A model generated the notes under the pieces. That model was not told the origin of the DNA. It saw only the letters and a list, made by a program, of their open reading frames with translations, and did no database searches. 18,807 bases of DNA from Desulfobacula sp. (GTDB lineage Bacteria; Desulfobacterota; Desulfobacteria; Desulfobacterales; Desulfobacteraceae), in the NCBI GenBank assembly GCA_027858355.1, contig JAQICW010000017.1, positions 1 to 18,807 of the forward strand. Reading direction: 5' to 3'. Positions 8,301 to 14,659 of this stretch are shown piece by piece. The number at the start of each line of letters is the position of its first letter. The first letter of the stretch is position 1. Both the position numbers and the translations under genes were made by a program.

Positions 8301-9146
8301 ATGGAAAATCCCTATATACCGTATCCAGTTCGCATTGATGATATTGAAATTGCAACTGAGGATAAATCTTTAAAAACATTTAAATTTGTTTTTTTAAACA
8401 AGGAAGATGAAGAAAAATTTTCCTACCAGGCTGGTCAGTTTGCAGAATTATCCATTCCAGGAGTTGGAGAAATCCCCATTGGGATTGCATCCTCCCCGGT
8501 TGAAAAAGGCTTTGTTAAATTCACTGTATTTAGAACAGGTGTCGTTACCTCCTATCTTCATAACATGAAGGTTGGAGATATTATGGGAATCAGGGGCCCT
8601 CTGGGTAATTGGTATCCCTGGGACAAACTGGAAAATAAAAATGTTGTCATCATTGGTGGAGGATTTGCATTTACAACTTTAAGATCATCCATTGTATATA
8701 TGCTTGATCCAGGCAACAGGAGTAAATTTAAGAATATTGATGTGGTCTATGGTGCAAGATCTCCCGGCATGCTGCTTTATAGAGAAGAACTTTTTGAATG
8801 GGAAAAACGAAGTGATATCAACATGCATATAACAGTTGATGGAACAGATGATCCAAACTGGAAATACCATAAAGGATTTGTTCCTCAGATTGTTGAACAG
8901 AATGCACCAAAGGCGGATCAAGATACATATGCCATTATCTGCGGGCCACCGATAATGATTAAATTTACCCAGCCGTCCTTGACCCAGCTTGGATACAAGG
9001 AACATCAAATTATCATGTCACTTGAAAACAGAATGAAATGTGGAATCGGCATGTGCGGCAGATGCAATATAGGAAAAGAACTTGTTTGTAAAGATGGTCC
9101 TGTCTTTACTCTTGAACAGATTAACCAAACCCCGAAAGAATATTAA
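8301..9146 (+). CDS. flxA: FlxA, FAD/NAD(P)-binding oxidoreductase subunit
   Basis: It is the electron-input subunit, expected to oxidise NADH (or NADPH) and reduce the Flx iron-sulfur chain. It belongs to the ferredoxin-NADP reductase-like group that includes PyrK, AsrB and sulfhydrogenase gamma. Visible features are the FAD-binding YQAGQFAELSIPG near residues 42-54 with PIGIASSP, a nucleotide-binding GGGFAF near 119, CGPPIMIKF near 215-223, and a C-terminal [2Fe-2S] ligand set C247, C252, C255, C263. The length of 281 aa is normal. AAAGGAG lies just before the ATG. It is the last gene of the hdr-flx operon; no convincing intrinsic terminator follows. Which cofactor is preferred cannot be read from sequence. 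Confidence 0.9.
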   Translation: MENPYIPYPVRIDDIEIATEDKSLKTFKFVFLNKEDEEKFSYQAGQFAELSIPGVGEIPIGIASSPVEKGFVKFTVFRTGVVTSYLHNMKVGDIMGIRGPLGNWYPWDKLENKNVVIIGGGFAFTTLRSSIVYMLDPGNRSKFKNIDVVYGARSPGMLLYREELFEWEKRSDINMHITVDGTDDPNWKYHKGFVPQIVEQNAPKADQDTYAIICGPPIMIKFTQPSLTQLGYKEHQIIMSLENRMKCGIGMCGRCNIGKELVCKDGPVFTLEQINQTPKEY

Positions 9147-9163
9147 ACCGGTTTTATTTTATA

Positions 9164-9193
9164 TTGACAAATAACCATTGCTTAAGATATGTT
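9164..9193 (+). promoter_or_regulatory. Sigma-70-type promoter for dsrC
   Basis: A perfect -35 box TTGACA (9164-9169) and a -10 candidate TATGTT (9188-9193, four of six consensus bases) are 18 nt apart. They lie in the 125-nt gap before dsrC, giving a 5' leader of about 70 nt. The TTGACA match is strong for this AT-rich DNA. It means dsrC can be transcribed independently of the upstream operon. Confidence 0.6.
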
Positions 9194-9197
9194 AAGT

Positions 9198-9212
9198 TTT
9201 CAATTATTGAAA
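9198..9212. promoter_or_regulatory. Operator-like palindrome at the dsrC transcription start
   Basis: TTTCAAT-T-ATTGAAA is a perfect 7+1+7 palindrome placed 5-19 nt after the predicted -10 box, so it would overlap the start site. It could be an operator or form a small hairpin in the leader. The site does not clearly match a regulator consensus known to me. Confidence 0.4.
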
Positions 9213-9271
9213 CTAAGGCGGTATGTCTTAAATTGATAGTAAAATAAACTTTTTATGGGAGGTAATTTTAA

Positions 9272-9589
9272 ATGGCGACAATTGACTTCAATGGGAAACC
9301 TTTCGAAATAGACGAAGATGGATTCCTTCTTGATTACAATACGTATTGTGATGAATGGGTAGACTATGTAAAAGGTCAGGAAGGTATCGAAGAGCTTACT
9401 GATGAACATTGGACACTTATAAAAGTTCTCCAAGATTATTATGAAAAAAATGGTATTGCTCCAATGGTTCGAGTTCTTTCCAAGCTAACCAAGTTTAAAT
9501 TAAAACATATCTATGAACTTTTCCCTTCAGGACCTGGAAAAGGTGCATGTAAAATGGCCGGTCTTCCAAAACCAACCGGATGTGTATAG
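9272..9589 (+). CDS. dsrC: DsrC, sulfur-carrier protein of dissimilatory sulfite reduction
   Basis: DsrC is the cosubstrate of DsrAB: it carries the sulfur from sulfite as a trisulfide between its two C-terminal cysteines, which is then reduced by DsrMKJOP and possibly by soluble Hdr complexes. The protein has the normal 105 residues. The conserved C-terminal arm GKGACKMAGLPKPTGCV is intact, with Cys93 and the penultimate Cys104, so it is a true DsrC and not a one-cysteine TusE or RspA-type relative. A strong GGGAGG site precedes the ATG. The gene has its own promoter and terminator and follows the hdr-flx operon in the same direction, which supports DsrC as the HdrB substrate (inference). 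Confidence 0.96.
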   Translation: MATIDFNGKPFEIDEDGFLLDYNTYCDEWVDYVKGQEGIEELTDEHWTLIKVLQDYYEKNGIAPMVRVLSKLTKFKLKHIYELFPSGPGKGACKMAGLPKPTGCV

Positions 9590-9624
9590 TAAAACCAGAA
9601 TTTGATATTTGTATTAGTTTTAAA

Positions 9625-9654
9625 GGCTCTGCATGATAAGTGCAGGGCCTTTTT
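9625..9654 (+). terminator. Rho-independent terminator of dsrC
   Basis: A 9-bp stem GGCTCTGCA/TGCAGGGCC (one G-U pair) with a 7-nt loop TGATAAG is followed directly by TTTTT. It sits 35 nt after the dsrC stop codon. It is the clearest terminator in the window. Confidence 0.92.
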
Positions 9655-9672
9655 GTTTCAAGGAGTTAAGGT

Positions 9673-10128
9673 ATGCCGGTAATTAATGATAAAAACAGAG
9701 AGATCCTTAATAATATTCAAGTTGATTTCCCTATTGATTCCAGACCCTATAAAATTCTTGCCCAAAAACTGGGCCTTCATGAAGATGAGTTGATCCAAAG
9801 GATTAATCAGATGAAAGAAGACTTGCTCATCAGGCGGATTGGTGGCAATTTCAGTCCTGACAGACTTGGATATCATTCAACCCTTTGTGCTGCCAAAGTA
9901 CCTGAAGATAAAATAGAGTTATTTACAAAGACAGTGAATGCATATTCAGGGGTTACACACAATTACAAGAGAGATCATGAATTTAATATCTGGTTTACAT
10001 TTATCGCCTCTTCTGTTGAAATCATCAATGACAGTCTTCAACAAATACGTAAATCAACCAATGTTGAGACGATACTCAATCTGCCAGCAACAAAAGTTTT
10101 TAAAATCAGTGCAAATTTTAAATTATGA
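9673..10128 (+). CDS. ahbA: Siroheme decarboxylase subunit, AhbA/NirDL type (Lrp/AsnC-like)
   Basis: AhbA and AhbB together decarboxylate siroheme to 12,18-didecarboxysiroheme, the first step of the alternative heme pathway used by sulfate reducers and archaea. The 151-residue protein has an AsnC/Lrp-type helix-turn-helix-like N-terminus (about 6-60) and the catalytic-type motif HNYKRDHEFNIWFTF (96-110). The latter resembles the AhbA group (H-N-Y-x-R-x-H-x-Y-N-x-W-F-T) more than AhbB. AGGAG lies 7 nt before the ATG, right after the dsrC terminator. No second decarboxylase subunit is adjacent; the partner would be elsewhere. Family is quite certain, the A versus B letter less so. A DNA-binding Lrp regulator is the alternative, but the His/Arg motif argues against it. 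Confidence 0.82.
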   Translation: MPVINDKNREILNNIQVDFPIDSRPYKILAQKLGLHEDELIQRINQMKEDLLIRRIGGNFSPDRLGYHSTLCAAKVPEDKIELFTKTVNAYSGVTHNYKRDHEFNIWFTFIASSVEIINDSLQQIRKSTNVETILNLPATKVFKISANFKL

Positions 10129-10937
10129 ACACAATTAAAGTCGCTCTTATTGTTCAAAATTGTATTGCTGGAAATTTTGAACAAAATCTTGCGTCTACCC
10201 TTTTATTTATAACAAAAGCCACCCAAAAAGGTGCGAAAATCATTGTTTTTCCTGAAATGAACCTGACCGGTTATGTTGCCGGCCCTGATATAATAAATAT
10301 TTCAAGACCCATTACCCAGGATAATATGGTGAACGTGTTTTCAAACCTGGCCAAAAAATTTGAGTTAACTATTTTGGTAGGACTCGCAGAAAAAACACCT
10401 GATAAAAAAATATATGCATCACACCTGGTTTTTACTCCTGAAAGATCCTTTGAAATATATAGAAAAATTCATACCGCACCCTTTGAAAAAAAATACTTTA
10501 CGCCAGGAAATAAAATTAAAATTTTTAAATCACAAGGACTTAAGTTTGGTATCCAGCTTTGCTATGATGCCCATTTCCCGGAATTATCACTGGCCATGGC
10601 CTTAAAAGAAATCGATGTGATTTTCATCCCCCATGCTTCACCCAGGGGCAGTTCACAGGAAAAACACGATTCATGGGTGAGACATCTGAGAGCAAGGGCC
10701 TTTGACAACGGTGTTTATATTGCCGCCTGCAATCAAACCGGCGATAATGCCAAAGGTCTTTTTTTCCCGGGGATAAGCATATTCATCGGACCGGATGGGA
10801 AGGTACTCTATAAATCGCTCGATGAAACAGAAGGAATCCATATTATCAATATCGAAAAAACCATATTAAATGAGATCAGATCCCATAAGATGAAATATTT
10901 TTTACCCTATCGACGAAAAGATTTGTTTAAATTCTAA
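10125..10937 (+). CDS. Carbon-nitrogen hydrolase (nitrilase superfamily)
   Basis: The 270-residue protein has the three catalytic residues of the superfamily in order: Glu44 (VFPEMNLTGY), Lys114 (IYRKIH) and Cys146 (GIQLCYDAHFPE). These enzymes hydrolyse amides or nitriles; the substrate cannot be read from sequence. Length and motifs fit single-domain omega-amidase/N-carbamoyl-type members. The start ATG overlaps the stop of the siroheme decarboxylase gene (ATGA, 10125-10128), so the two are translationally coupled. It converges with mlaA, leaving only 2 nt between the stop codons and no visible terminator. Confidence 0.88.
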   Translation: MNTIKVALIVQNCIAGNFEQNLASTLLFITKATQKGAKIIVFPEMNLTGYVAGPDIINISRPITQDNMVNVFSNLAKKFELTILVGLAEKTPDKKIYASHLVFTPERSFEIYRKIHTAPFEKKYFTPGNKIKIFKSQGLKFGIQLCYDAHFPELSLAMALKEIDVIFIPHASPRGSSQEKHDSWVRHLRARAFDNGVYIAACNQTGDNAKGLFFPGISIFIGPDGKVLYKSLDETEGIHIINIEKTILNEIRSHKMKYFLPYRRKDLFKF

Positions 10938-10939
10938 CT

Positions 10940-11782
10940 CTATTCTTTTATTTTTTCTTTGCGGTTTTGGATATAGGCATTTCGTATAGCTGCATAGGGA
11001 TTCAGGGCAGCTGCCTTTAGGGCTTCATAATCCCCTATGTGAAAAGAGACGTCATTTATCGTATCATAGGCTTTAATTCCGGCTGACAATGCCCATGGTT
11101 CCACATAATTGATTGGGGTTAAAAAACTATCGCCAACACGCCCTATAAGATCCCTGAGCGTTGATGGTCCCAATATGGGTAATACCAGATAAAATCCATT
11201 CCCAATGGTATAGGAACCAAGGGTCTGCCCCAGGTCCTCATTGGCTGTATGAAAATCAAATTTGTTTTGAGCAATCTGAGCAAATCCAAGGGCCCCAATA
11301 GTTGAGTTGATTAAGAAAATTCCAATCTCCGTTCCTGCATCCTTGATCTCACCCTGCAAAATATTATTTACAAATCGTACAGGAAAAACAAGGTTATGAA
11401 AAAAATTATTCACCCCTTTGCGTAAAGGAGTGGGGGTAATAGCTTTATAACCTTTAGCAATGGGTTTTATTGCTTGAAAATATAAAAAATCATTGACCGA
11501 ATACATAAGATAGTTAAAATGATAGAGGGGATCAAAAATGGGCTCAGATTCAATGGGATCATCAAAATCTTCAAGAAGCGCTTTGTCCAGTTCATCATCT
11601 TCAGTTATTGAAAGTGTACTTTTAGCCATCAGTATTCCATCTGGATTATGTAATGGATAAAAAGACCTGGAAAAGGAATCATTAGATAAAACCGGCTTGA
11701 TAATGGAATTATCCTGGGCAGAACAAGGCGATGCCAGGATAAAAAGTATTGCTAAAATAAAAAATAAATATTTTTTATTCAT
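10940..11782 (-). CDS. mlaA: MlaA/VacJ-family outer-membrane lipid-asymmetry protein
   Basis: MlaA sits in the outer membrane and removes misplaced phospholipids from the outer leaflet, passing them towards the MlaFEBD transporter. The 280-residue protein has an N-terminal signal sequence (KKYLFFILAILFILASPCSA). Residues about 80-260 match the MlaA domain, with FDPLYHFNYLMYSVNDF, FFHNLVFPVRFVNNILQG, GQTLGSYTIGNGFYLVLP and GPSTLRDLIG. The cysteine at 20 is preceded by Ala-Ser-Pro, a poor lipobox, so cleavage by signal peptidase I after CSA is also possible. A 50-residue low-complexity acidic linker precedes the domain. It is the last gene of the mla operon here, 67 nt after mlaD. Confidence 0.92.
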   Translation of the reverse strand: MNKKYLFFILAILFILASPCSAQDNSIIKPVLSNDSFSRSFYPLHNPDGILMAKSTLSITEDDELDKALLEDFDDPIESEPIFDPLYHFNYLMYSVNDFLYFQAIKPIAKGYKAITPTPLRKGVNNFFHNLVFPVRFVNNILQGEIKDAGTEIGIFLINSTIGALGFAQIAQNKFDFHTANEDLGQTLGSYTIGNGFYLVLPILGPSTLRDLIGRVGDSFLTPINYVEPWALSAGIKAYDTINDVSFHIGDYEALKAAALNPYAAIRNAYIQNRKEKIKE

Positions 11783-11849
11783 GATTGAGAATTTCCTTTT
11801 ATTTTATCGAGAATCACCATTCAAAACAAAATTATAATCAAATTAAGTC

Positions 11850-12302
11850 CTATTTATTCTCTGTATTAAAAATGAATTTCCTCACAAGAGATTCAATATC
11901 AAGGGATGACTCAGTATTGAATATTTCCTCTCCAGGTTCAAGCATAATATCAGAACCTCCGGGTAGAATATCAATGTATTTTTGCCCAATTATACCAGAA
12001 GTCTTAACAGATGCTATGACATCTTCGGAAAGCTCAATATTTTTATCAATATGAAATTCTACTTTTGCAAGCAAGCGTTCTTTATCAATACTGACATTAG
12101 AAACTGTACCGACTTGCACACCAACCATTTCAATCTTAGCACCTGTTTTAAGCCCTGAGACAGAAGTAAAAAAAGCATATATCGGGTATTGTTTATCCCG
12201 AAAAAAACTTATTTCACCAAGAACAATAAAAAGGTATCCAGTACACAATATGCCAATGCTGACAAAAAGTCCTACATAAAATTCAGTTTTTCTTTTATTC
12301 AT
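11850..12302 (-). CDS. mlaD: MlaD, MCE-domain periplasmic lipid-binding protein
   Basis: The 150-residue protein has one N-terminal membrane helix (about residues 9-29) and one MCE domain (about 38-118), with SVSGLKTGAKIEMVGVQVGTV and TSGIIGQKYIDILPG. MlaD forms a hexameric ring on the inner-membrane MlaFE transporter that holds phospholipid. It is preceded by AAAGGA on its strand and lies 37 nt after mlaF in the same operon. Length and single MCE domain are typical. Confidence 0.93.
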   Translation of the reverse strand: MNKRKTEFYVGLFVSIGILCTGYLFIVLGEISFFRDKQYPIYAFFTSVSGLKTGAKIEMVGVQVGTVSNVSIDKERLLAKVEFHIDKNIELSEDVIASVKTSGIIGQKYIDILPGGSDIMLEPGEEIFNTESSLDIESLVRKFIFNTENK

Positions 12303-12339
12303 GGGTTTCCTTTAAGTAGATCATCCCTGATCCTTAGCT

Positions 12340-13092
12340 TTAAACTTCTTTACCTTGAATAAAGTCATTTAAAATCTTGCTGTGAGAATCCATGATGTCT
12401 TTTTTTGAGCCCTCAAATTTTATAGTGCCTTCATCCAGCATGGCGATCCGTTGTGCCACATTAAAAATTTCAGGGATATCATGGCTCACAATTACAGCCG
12501 TAAATTCAAATTTTTTCTGATATTCCTGAATCATTGAATGTACTTTTTTCTTTCTTATGGGATCAAGTCCGGTTGTTGGTTCATCAAAAAGAACAATTTT
12601 AGGATCTATCACAAGCGCTCTTGCAAGTGCCACCCTTTTTCGCATACCGCCGGAAAGCTGTGCAGGAAATTTTTCCTCTATACCAATCAAACCCAATTGC
12701 TCCATCCGCTTTAAAACTTTCTTTTTTACCTGGTCTTTTGGAAAGATTGAATCTTCCACCAAAGGTAAGGCAATATTATCATATATGCTCATGAAATCAA
12801 ACAAAGCATTATCTTGAAACATATAGCTTAATTTTTTGTGAAAAGATTTTCTGTCTACTGCTGATAGCTGAGACAGAGATTTCCCCTCAATAAGTATCTG
12901 ACCTGAATCCGGCTGGACAAGCCCGATAATATGTTTTAACAACACAGACTTTCCTGTCCCGCTTTTCCCGATGACGGCAGTAATCTCACTTTTATAGATG
13001 GATAAATTAAGCCCTTTTAAAACATGAGATGCTTCAAAACTTTTACTTACATTTATAAATTGTATTAAAGGGATAGTCATATTTATATCCAT
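12340..13092 (-). CDS. mlaF: MlaF, ABC transporter ATPase
   Basis: It is the ATP-binding subunit of the Mla phospholipid transporter. It shows Walker A GKSGTGKS (42-49), signature LSGGM (146-150), Walker B IVLFDE (167-171 region) and the switch histidine in VSHD (His204). The length of 250 aa is normal. Two starts are possible: ATG at 13092, overlapping mlaE by 10 nt, or in-frame ATG at 13080, 2 nt after the mlaE stop and preceded by GGATAT. Either implies translational coupling to mlaE. Confidence 0.93.
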   Translation of the reverse strand: MDINMTIPLIQFINVSKSFEASHVLKGLNLSIYKSEITAVIGKSGTGKSVLLKHIIGLVQPDSGQILIEGKSLSQLSAVDRKSFHKKLSYMFQDNALFDFMSIYDNIALPLVEDSIFPKDQVKKKVLKRMEQLGLIGIEEKFPAQLSGGMRKRVALARALVIDPKIVLFDEPTTGLDPIRKKKVHSMIQEYQKKFEFTAVIVSHDIPEIFNVAQRIAMLDEGTIKFEGSKKDIMDSHSKILNDFIQGKEV

Positions 13093-13868
13093 AAAAATGT
13101 AATGATATAGTCAAAAACAAAGATGGAAATGCAGGACTGAACAACGGCATTGGTTGTTGACAAACTGACCCCTCTGGCGCCGAAACCACTGTATAAATGT
13201 GTATAATAGCCGCGGTAGCAGCATATTGTGGTGGTAACTACAGCAAAAGCAAAAGCCTTATAAAATCCTAGGTTAATATCATGTATTTTAATACTTTGAA
13301 TAACAGTGTCCATATAGACATGTTGATTTATGCCCAGCATAATGGAACCGGAAATAAACCCACCGATGATGCCGACAACATCAAAAAGTGCTGTGAGCAA
13401 TGGGAAACTGATAACAGCAGCAATAATCCGTGGTGAAAACAAAAACCTGACAGGATTTATATGCATGGTTTTAAGAGCATCTATCTGTTCTGAAATCCTC
13501 ATAATACCAATTTCTGCAGTCATGGATGAGCCTGCTCTTGCCGTGACCATAATAGCTGTAAAAACAGGCCCTAATTCTGAAATCAAGGTCAAAGACACTG
13601 CAGCACCAAGGGCTGCTTCTGAGCCAACTTTCACCAGGGAATAATATCCTTGAAGCCCTAACACCATGCCGGTAAAAAGTCCGGTCAAAATAATAACAAA
13701 AATAGATTTGGATCCAATAAACCATGTATGGTCAATAATTTTGGCATATTGAATTGGCAGGGTAAAAATATGCATCATACCGGTTAGGAAAAAAAGAATT
13801 GCCCTGCCCATGGATTCCAGCAGGCTTAAAATTTTTTTACCGAATTTCTCAATAAATTTAATTAACAT
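13083..13868 (-). CDS. mlaE: MlaE, ABC transporter permease
   Basis: The 261-residue integral membrane protein has about five or six hydrophobic helices. It carries the conserved MlaE/Yrb features GAAVSLTLISELGPVFTA, RAGSSMTAEIG and the coupling-helix segment EQIDALKTMHINPVRFL. It forms the membrane channel of the MlaFE(D) transporter. AGGA precedes the ATG, and the gene is first in the mlaE-mlaF-mlaD-mlaA operon. No mlaC or mlaB follows here, so those components would be elsewhere or replaced. Confidence 0.94.
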   Translation of the reverse strand: MLIKFIEKFGKKILSLLESMGRAILFFLTGMMHIFTLPIQYAKIIDHTWFIGSKSIFVIILTGLFTGMVLGLQGYYSLVKVGSEAALGAAVSLTLISELGPVFTAIMVTARAGSSMTAEIGIMRISEQIDALKTMHINPVRFLFSPRIIAAVISFPLLTALFDVVGIIGGFISGSIMLGINQHVYMDTVIQSIKIHDINLGFYKAFAFAVVTTTICCYRGYYTHLYSGFGARGVSLSTTNAVVQSCISIFVFDYIITFLWI

Positions 13869-13955
13869 GGTTTTCCTGTATACCTTTAAAACAGACGAAA
13901 TTCAAGCTTCTCGCGCTTTTAATTTATATTTATTTTATCCAATGTCTCATCTATA

Positions 13956-14087
13956 ACTCAACTTTCGGCCTTAAGTCCTTGCAGACGGAGTCAGGCTTGT
14001 TTTAATGTGCTTTTATCAATAAATCTACAAAAAATCCAATAATGAAAGCCTGACCCCACTCAAATCTGGCAACACTGAAAGTTGAGT
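13956..14087. repeat. Nested inverted repeat, MITE/REP-like element
   Basis: Outer arms ACTCAACTTTC (13956-13966) and GAAAGTTGAGT (14077-14087) are perfect 11-bp inverted repeats. Inner arms GTCAGGCTT (13990-13998) and AAGCCTGAC (14046-14054) are perfect 9-bp inverted repeats, extendable with one mismatch. The spacing between outer and inner arms is nearly equal on the two sides (23 and 22 nt), so the ends act as imperfect terminal repeats of about 43 bp around a 47-nt centre. No protein is encoded. It fills most of the 315-nt gap between divergent mlaE and the 14184 gene, and may be a non-autonomous transposon remnant. Confidence 0.6.
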
Positions 14088-14100
14088 ATGTAAATAAATG

Positions 14101-14133
14101 TTGACACGTACTAAAAAAATATATACGTATAAA
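14101..14133 (+). promoter_or_regulatory. Weak promoter candidate upstream of the RHH gene
   Basis: A perfect TTGACA (14101-14106) is followed by very AT-rich DNA with candidate -10 boxes TATACG (14122-14127, spacing 15) and TATAAA (14128-14133, spacing 21); neither spacing is ideal. A perfect 10-bp palindrome TATACGTATA overlaps the -10 area and could be an operator, for example for the ribbon-helix-helix protein encoded downstream. This is speculative. Confidence 0.3.
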
Positions 14134-14183
14134 AAAGAATTTTTCTTAATATTTTATTAATAAAAACAGGGCAGGATAAACAA

Positions 14184-14657
14184 ATGGCTCAAAAAATTAC
14201 ATTAAGCATTCCTGATTTGCTTCATGAAAAGCTCAAAGAGTGGCGGACCTCTTTCAATTTTTCAAAAATGTTTCAAGAAGCTGTTACCGATGCCATTCAG
14301 AAAAAAGAAGAATTTCAAAAACGTTTTTCAAAAGACTATAATATGTCTGAAATTATTAAACGATTAAAGCAGGAAAAATTAATTTGGGAAAAACAATATT
14401 ATAAACTGGGCAAAGAAGAAGGACTGCGATGGGCAAAAACAGCACACTATGAAGACCTTTTATACGTATTACAATTTAATGGCACGTATGAATTAATCTC
14501 TGACCCCAAAATGAGGGATTATTTTGATAAAATTTATCAATCCACTGGACTTGCAGAACTATCAAATTCAAGTTCCATTGACCATGAACAAATGTTTATA
14601 GAGGGTTGGTTTAAAGGTATTTTTGAATTCTGGAATCATGTAAAGGAAAAGCTATAA
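14184..14657 (+). CDS. Ribbon-helix-helix domain protein, unknown function
   Basis: I do not recognise the whole 157-residue protein. The N-terminal about 45 residues (KITLSIPDLLHEKLKEW... followed by an amphipathic helix) look like a ribbon-helix-helix DNA-binding fold, as in CopG/MetJ-type proteins. A charged helical stretch follows (about 45-80), then a mixed region ending in FIEGWFKGIFEFWNHVKEK. AGGA lies about 9 nt before the ATG. Its stop is 2 nt before the start of the large activase gene, so the two are almost surely co-transcribed. It may regulate the unit, but no toxin-antitoxin partner is seen. Confidence 0.7.
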   Translation: MAQKITLSIPDLLHEKLKEWRTSFNFSKMFQEAVTDAIQKKEEFQKRFSKDYNMSEIIKRLKQEKLIWEKQYYKLGKEEGLRWAKTAHYEDLLYVLQFNGTYELISDPKMRDYFDKIYQSTGLAELSNSSSIDHEQMFIEGWFKGIFEFWNHVKEKL

Positions 14658-14659
14658 TC

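Noticed and set aside
9145..9154. AAACCGGTTT after flxA as a terminator
   Set aside because: It is a loopless DNA palindrome with short arms and no proper T run, so it cannot form a usual terminator hairpin.
9178..9199. Rex-like redox operator (CTTAA-N6-TTAAG) in the dsrC promoter
   Set aside because: The arms are only 5 bp and the outer bases do not fit the TTG...CAA pattern of Rex sites. Chance is likely in AT-rich DNA.
11720..11782. Certain lipoprotein lipobox in MlaA
   Set aside because: The residues before Cys20 are Ala-Ser-Pro; proline just before the cysteine is atypical, so lipidation is left open.
13879..13910. Minus-strand promoter TTGAAT-N17-TATACA before mlaE
   Set aside because: The -10 box would lie about 10 nt from the start codon and its transcript would lack the AGGA ribosome site.
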